Of a stretch of 64,000 nt of DNA, positions 60,034-64,000 are shown piece after piece. The notes under the pieces were generated by a model that saw only the letters and a program-made list of their open reading frames with translations, made no database searches and had not been told where the DNA came from. The stretch is from Atkinsonella hypoxylon (taxonomy: Eukaryota; Ascomycota; Sordariomycetes; Hypocreales; Clavicipitaceae). Every line of letters begins with the position of its first letter. The stretch's first letter is position 1. The stretch spans positions 1 through 64,000 of the forward strand of contig JFHB01000058.1 in assembly GCA_000729835.1 (NCBI GenBank), read 5' to 3'. The translations under genes and the position numbers were made by a program.

Positions 60034-63000
60034 ATAGCACTAAAAGGAATAGGCAAAGGAAAGAGCATAAGCCCTAAAAGGGGTAGTAGTTCTAGTACAC
60101 TAGCTACAGCTGCTACTAGCTTTCCTAGTCCAGCAAGGTCCCCCCCTTAGCTAGTAGATTTCTCTTCTAATAAAGAAGATTATACAGCTAAGAAGGCTCT
60201 AAAGGAAGCTAGATTAGCTTCTAAAAGAGTAGTGTAAGTCTATAATGTGCAAGCTAATCTAAAAGCTTAAATAGATAAGCAACAAGAGACCCTAAATAGA
60301 TTTATTAGGTATAGTGAAGCAAAATAAAGCCAAAATAAAGGTAATATAGCTGATTTACTAAGTAAATTAAATACTATAATTACATCTATAGGTAATCTCT
60401 CTATAAGGTCTCCCTTTAAGGTAGTAGATCCTGTTACTTCTAAGACTTCTAAAGTCTCTTTTAAAGTCCCTAAACCTTCTAGTTCCTCTAATAGTGCTAC
60501 TTTTCTGCCTGCTTTTAATAAAGGCACTATAAAAGAGTTAAATAAGAAGGTCCACTCTATTCTAGAGGCTGCTAAGCTAAAAGGCCCTAAAAATTTTAAA
60601 CAGTAGAAGCAAGCTTTAACTATTCAATTTAGAGCCCTAGAATTCCCTTAATTTATTAATAATCCTAGTATAGCTAGTACGTTAGTAGATTTAGAGCAAG
60701 CTATTATCCTTATAATTATAAGAGATAGTTGCTAATCTAGACCTTAAGCTGCTATAAGCTGGCATAAGTCCCCTGTAGATGCCTATAACGTTCTAGTTAG
60801 GCAATATTTGCAGAGTGCTAAAATACAACGTAGTACACTATATACTAGTTATTACAACTTATCGTTTTCGAACTATAAGGGATCTTTAGAGGCCTTTAAT
60901 GCTGAATTTAATAATTTACTAGCTAGATTACAGCTCTATAGTGTAGCTATTAATCCTATTGACTAGGTAAATTATTATATTGATGCTTTAAAGAAGACCT
61001 TCTCTAGCTAGGCTAAAAGGCAGCAATATTCTATTAGAGCTGCTAGAGCACAAGGTCTATCTGTAAAAATGCTAAATTTACAGTTCCTTATAGCTAACTT
61101 ATTAGAAGAATAAAGAGATAAAAGCTCCTCTATATCTAAGGCTCTTAGTTATAAAGCTTCTAATTCTAATAGTTCTAATAATAATAAAGCTAACTAAGGA
61201 AAGAATTCTCCTAATTAGAAGAAGAATTCCGATTCTAATTCTAACGATTCTAATACCTCTAAAGATATAGATAAAGCCTCTAAGAATAAGAAGAAGTAGA
61301 AGGGCTGAAGAAGAAGTAACAAAAATTCTAGGAATAAGGATAGAGAAGCTGCTTTTGCTATAGGTTGTTATAACCTATCTACTAGCAACCAGGATACTAT
61401 AGATTTAGATAGTAAATCTAGCAGTTCTAGTAGTAATAATTCTTACGATTTAGATACAGAATCCACTACTAGTGATACTAGTACTACTAGTAATAATACC
61501 TCTTCTTTTAACTATTTAAATAGAATAATTAAAAACTTCTTACTATACAATATAGGTTCTACCTGTTATATAGTTAACAATAAGGCATTTTTTAGAACTT
61601 TTAAGCCTATAAAAAAGGGTAAAACTGCGCCTATTGCTACTAGAGGAGGTCCTATTTATCCTAAAGGACAGGGAACTGCTATATTCTAGGTACTAGTTAG
61701 TATAAATCCAGCTAAATACAGGCCTTTAGCTCTAAAGGATGCTCTATATTGCCTAGGTTTAGATACCAACCTAATTAGTAGTCTAAAGCACTATTTAATA
61801 GGGAGCACTCTCCTTAGAAATCAGCTATTTCTAGCTAATAGAAGCTGCTGTAGGCTTCTAAATCCTAAAAAGCATAGTTTCTTCTTACAGCTTAAGGGGC
61901 AAGAGACCCCTAGAGTGTGTAAAAACCACGCTAATCTCTCTTATATAGGATTTCTAGCTAGCAATAGTTATAATGGCAGTTATAATGCTAGTTATCCTAT
62001 AGAGGTTTAAATCCCTTAACAGCCTAGTTTTAATCCAGAGGAATATAGCTAAATCGAGGAATTATCTAATTTTGAAGAAAATAATACTAATAACGATGCT
62101 ATAGAGCCATTAGCCCTAGTTCCTAAATAGGCTTCTAGTTAGATTCCTTCTAATAATGGGGATTTAGAAGGTCTAAATCCTAAGTTGCTGGATATTAGAG
62201 GAAATAGCCGTCTAGATTCCTTAAACGAGGCCTGTAGTTCTTAAGAGATCTAGCAAGATAGAGAGCAATAGGAAGCTAGCTTTAATAATAATTCTAGTAG
62301 TAATCCTACTGCTTCTTCTTCCTATAAGAAGCTCCTAGAATTAGCTGCTACTTAGCATGTTAGATTAGGGCATATAGGACTCCCTTTACTAAAGAAGACT
62401 GCTTCTATTACTAAAGGTATTCCTAATTTTACAAAAATCAAGGAAAAGGATTTTAACTGCCTAGCTTGCAACTAAGCTAAAGCTGTTAGAAAACCTAGCA
62501 AGCATGCTATTCCTAACCCCCCTAGATGTTTAGATATTATAGAGGGAGATACCGTTAAAATAGAGCCTATACTGCACAATAAGAGGCCTCTAGTTCTTTT
62601 TCTAATTAATAGAAAATTACAGTATAAGTAGTCTTTTAATCTAGCTAATAAAGAGAGTTCTACTCTCTATAGCTGTATTAAAGGCTTCTTTAAGGAATTA
62701 AAGAACTAGTATAACTGCTACCCTAAACACCTTTATTTTAATAGTAGTACAGAAATTAATACTAGGTTGCAAGCTTAGCTATCTTCTAAGGGTATTTGCT
62801 TTAGCACCTCTTGCCCCTATATTTATAAATAAAATAGGCTAATAGAGAGAGCTATAAGGGTACTTCTAGACCGTTTGCGTGCTACTCTACAGTGGTTACA
62901 ATTACCTCTATATCTATAGTCTTACATCCTTCCTGCTATAGTGGATTTAGTTAATACTACTGCGAATAGTACTAAACCACTAAGTTCTAAACAGCTATAT

Positions 63001-63547
63001 CTAGCTGATTTAGAGCCTTCTAAGACCTATAAGCCTAATTTTTCCAAAATTAGAGCTATAGGCTCCTATTGCGAAGTTCTAATCCTATTAGAACAGAGAT
63101 CTAGGTTGCAGAAGCTAGCTAAAAGAACTATTCCTAGTAGACTTTTAGCTACACTAGGTTCTAATGTATATTTAATATATATCCCCTCTAAACAAGCTGT
63201 TATTAAGACTAGCTTCGTTAAAATTATAGAAGGAATAGGCCCTATTTCTTAGGGCATCCCTAAGGTTCCTATTAGTTCTATAGTGAATAATCCTTTAGAG
63301 GGAGAAATCGATGAATTAGTGGATAATTATACCCCTAAGTATCCTTATCCTAGTTATCTGGATGTGCTGAATTATCCACTAGAACCTATAGATCAAGCTC
63401 TTCTACTAAGCAACCCTATAGAAGCTGTAGAGGCCCCTAAAGCCCCTATACCTATAGAAGCCCCTTAGGCTAATATAGAACCTATAGAAGCTGAAGCTGA
63501 TGCTGATGCTATAGATTTAGATGGAGACATATTTTCCTTAATCAAGG
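60034..63547 (+). pseudogene. C3 gag, protease, integrase and linker to RT
   Basis: The gag start codon is ATA (ATG in C1 and C2), a TG-to-TA change at 60034-60036. Gag is read for 424 codons to an in-frame TGA at 61306-61308, after an Asn/Ser-rich, Lys-rich tail. Protease (YNIGSTCYIVNN) is at about 61550. Integrase HHCC starts HVRLGHIGLPLL near 62357, with CLAC near 62460, and the core follows (CLDIIEGDTVKI near 62530). Stop-free blocks at 62941-63252 and 63283-63468 are the integrase tail and linker. RIP stops are fewer than in A, B and D. The frame is cut at 63547. Confidence 0.87.
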
Positions 63548-63701
63548 ATGTCAAAAGTAGCTTCAACACCAGTGCCAAAAGTGGCCACAACACCAGCGAT
63601 ACCAACATCGCCAGCTTCATGCAACATCAGCTCCAACAGCTGTTACCAGCACAACTACTCCAACAGTAGCACAACAAAGGAACTTAGTTACAACAACTAA
63701 G
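63548..63701. other. Un-RIPed segment at the right border
   Basis: The sequence switches here from C3 to CpA-rich DNA (ten CpA in 63541-63600). It contains an imperfect repeat AAAAGTRGC...ACACCAG (63550-63598). The plus frame that continues C3 stays open for about 40 codons (VKSSFNTSAKSGHNTSDT...) by chance or as part of another element's gene. CTTAGTT(ACAAC)AACTAAG at about 63683-63701 forms a hairpin just before the presumed LTR. No identification is possible. Confidence 0.35.
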
Positions 63702-64000
63702 TGTGGGAAACAAGTAGGTGTAGTGGACCAGGATAGAATACAACAGGGGTTATCTAGTCTGTTATCTTTCCTTTGTTATAGGGCTCTACACACACCAATA
63801 TCAGCCCCTCTTATAGAGGCAGTGCAATAGATCACTTAGTATCTCTTAGAATTCTCTTGCTCTACAAGCTGCAGGATTTTCGGGTATCTAGCTATCCCCC
63901 TTCTTGTTTTTCCTTCTCTTCTTCTCTTTCTTTCTCTCTTAGAATTAGCTATATATAGGCCGCTTCCTCCCTCCTAAGTTAGAGGGATTAAGCAAGCAAT
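63702..64000 (+). repeat. Possible start of a new, un-RIPed LTR
   Basis: TGTGGGAAACAAG begins a stretch with LTR-like features: a TG start, a long CT-rich tract (about 63897-63941), then TATATATAGG at about 63951-63960, followed by CCTCCCTCC. The order of pyrimidine tract and TATA box is that of a fungal promoter. It runs off the window, so no second LTR or end can be checked. A host promoter is the alternative. Confidence 0.35.

Larger units (their letters stand above)
58393..63547 (+). mobile_element. C3: Copia element in C1 RT, right part missing
   Basis: It has a 700-bp 5' LTR (58393-59092), leader, gag, protease, integrase and linker up to ...FSLIKDV, where it changes abruptly at about 63548 to unrelated un-RIPed DNA. 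The missing part is RT, RNase H and the 3' LTR. Both GATTT-flanked integrase (no C2-like insertion) and the leader are uninterrupted, which makes C3 the reference for reading C1 and C2. Confidence 0.9.

Overview
This is a 64 kb block of nested LTR retrotransposons from a filamentous ascomycete (Pezizomycotina-type) genome, almost all of it mutated by repeat-induced point mutation (RIP). From 393 to 63547 the DNA is AT-rich and nearly free of CpA/TpG but very rich in TpA. For example, 20101-20160 has 13 TpA, one TpG and no CpA, whereas 63541-63600, at the right border, has ten CpA and one TpA. Every gag/pol frame is littered with TAA/TAG codons in place of CAA, CAG and TGG. I find no host gene, rRNA, tRNA or CRISPR array.

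Five families can be separated. A is a Ty3/Gypsy chromovirus (323-bp LTRs, 8.08 kb when complete). B is a second Gypsy chromovirus (330-338-bp LTRs, about 6 kb). C is a Ty1/Copia element (about 700-707-bp LTRs, net about 7.86 kb). D is an unusually large Gypsy element (486-bp LTRs, net about 11.7 kb). E is a small LTR-like insertion at the left edge.

Layout: 1-392 is E, inserted in A1 (393-6765, +), whose 3' LTR abuts an inverted piece of A gag (A0, 6766-7034, -). A0 was also hit at 7035 by C1 (+), which supplies the frame for the rest of the window. C1 is interrupted three times: in its 5' LTR by B1 (7172-30879, +), in integrase by C2 (34815-56445, -), and in reverse transcriptase by C3 (58393-63547, +, truncated). 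B1 is itself interrupted by D (8171-25885, -), and D by B2 (16569-22538, -). C2 contains B3 (40950-46630, -) in gag and A2 (47313-55396, +) in its leader. Matching target-site duplications support the joins: TCGAC, GATTT, GCAGTT, TAAGT, CTAGT and GTRCC. The deepest stack is A0 > C1 > B1 > D > B2.

From 63548 the sequence becomes normal, CpA-rich and un-RIPed, and probably enters a new LTR at about 63702.

The most notable points beyond the nesting are: plus-strand reading frames lying antisense in a 4.1-kb extension downstream of D's integrase; a 2.4-kb unexplained region after A's chromodomain; an in-frame UGA between Gag and Pol conserved in all three Copia copies; a Copia primer-binding site that fits the initiator-tRNA anticodon arm; and the repeated conversion of the reverse transcriptase YxDD motif to YxDN or YxNN by the same RIP step. 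Domain calls come from reading degraded frames by eye; the accessory frames are not identified.
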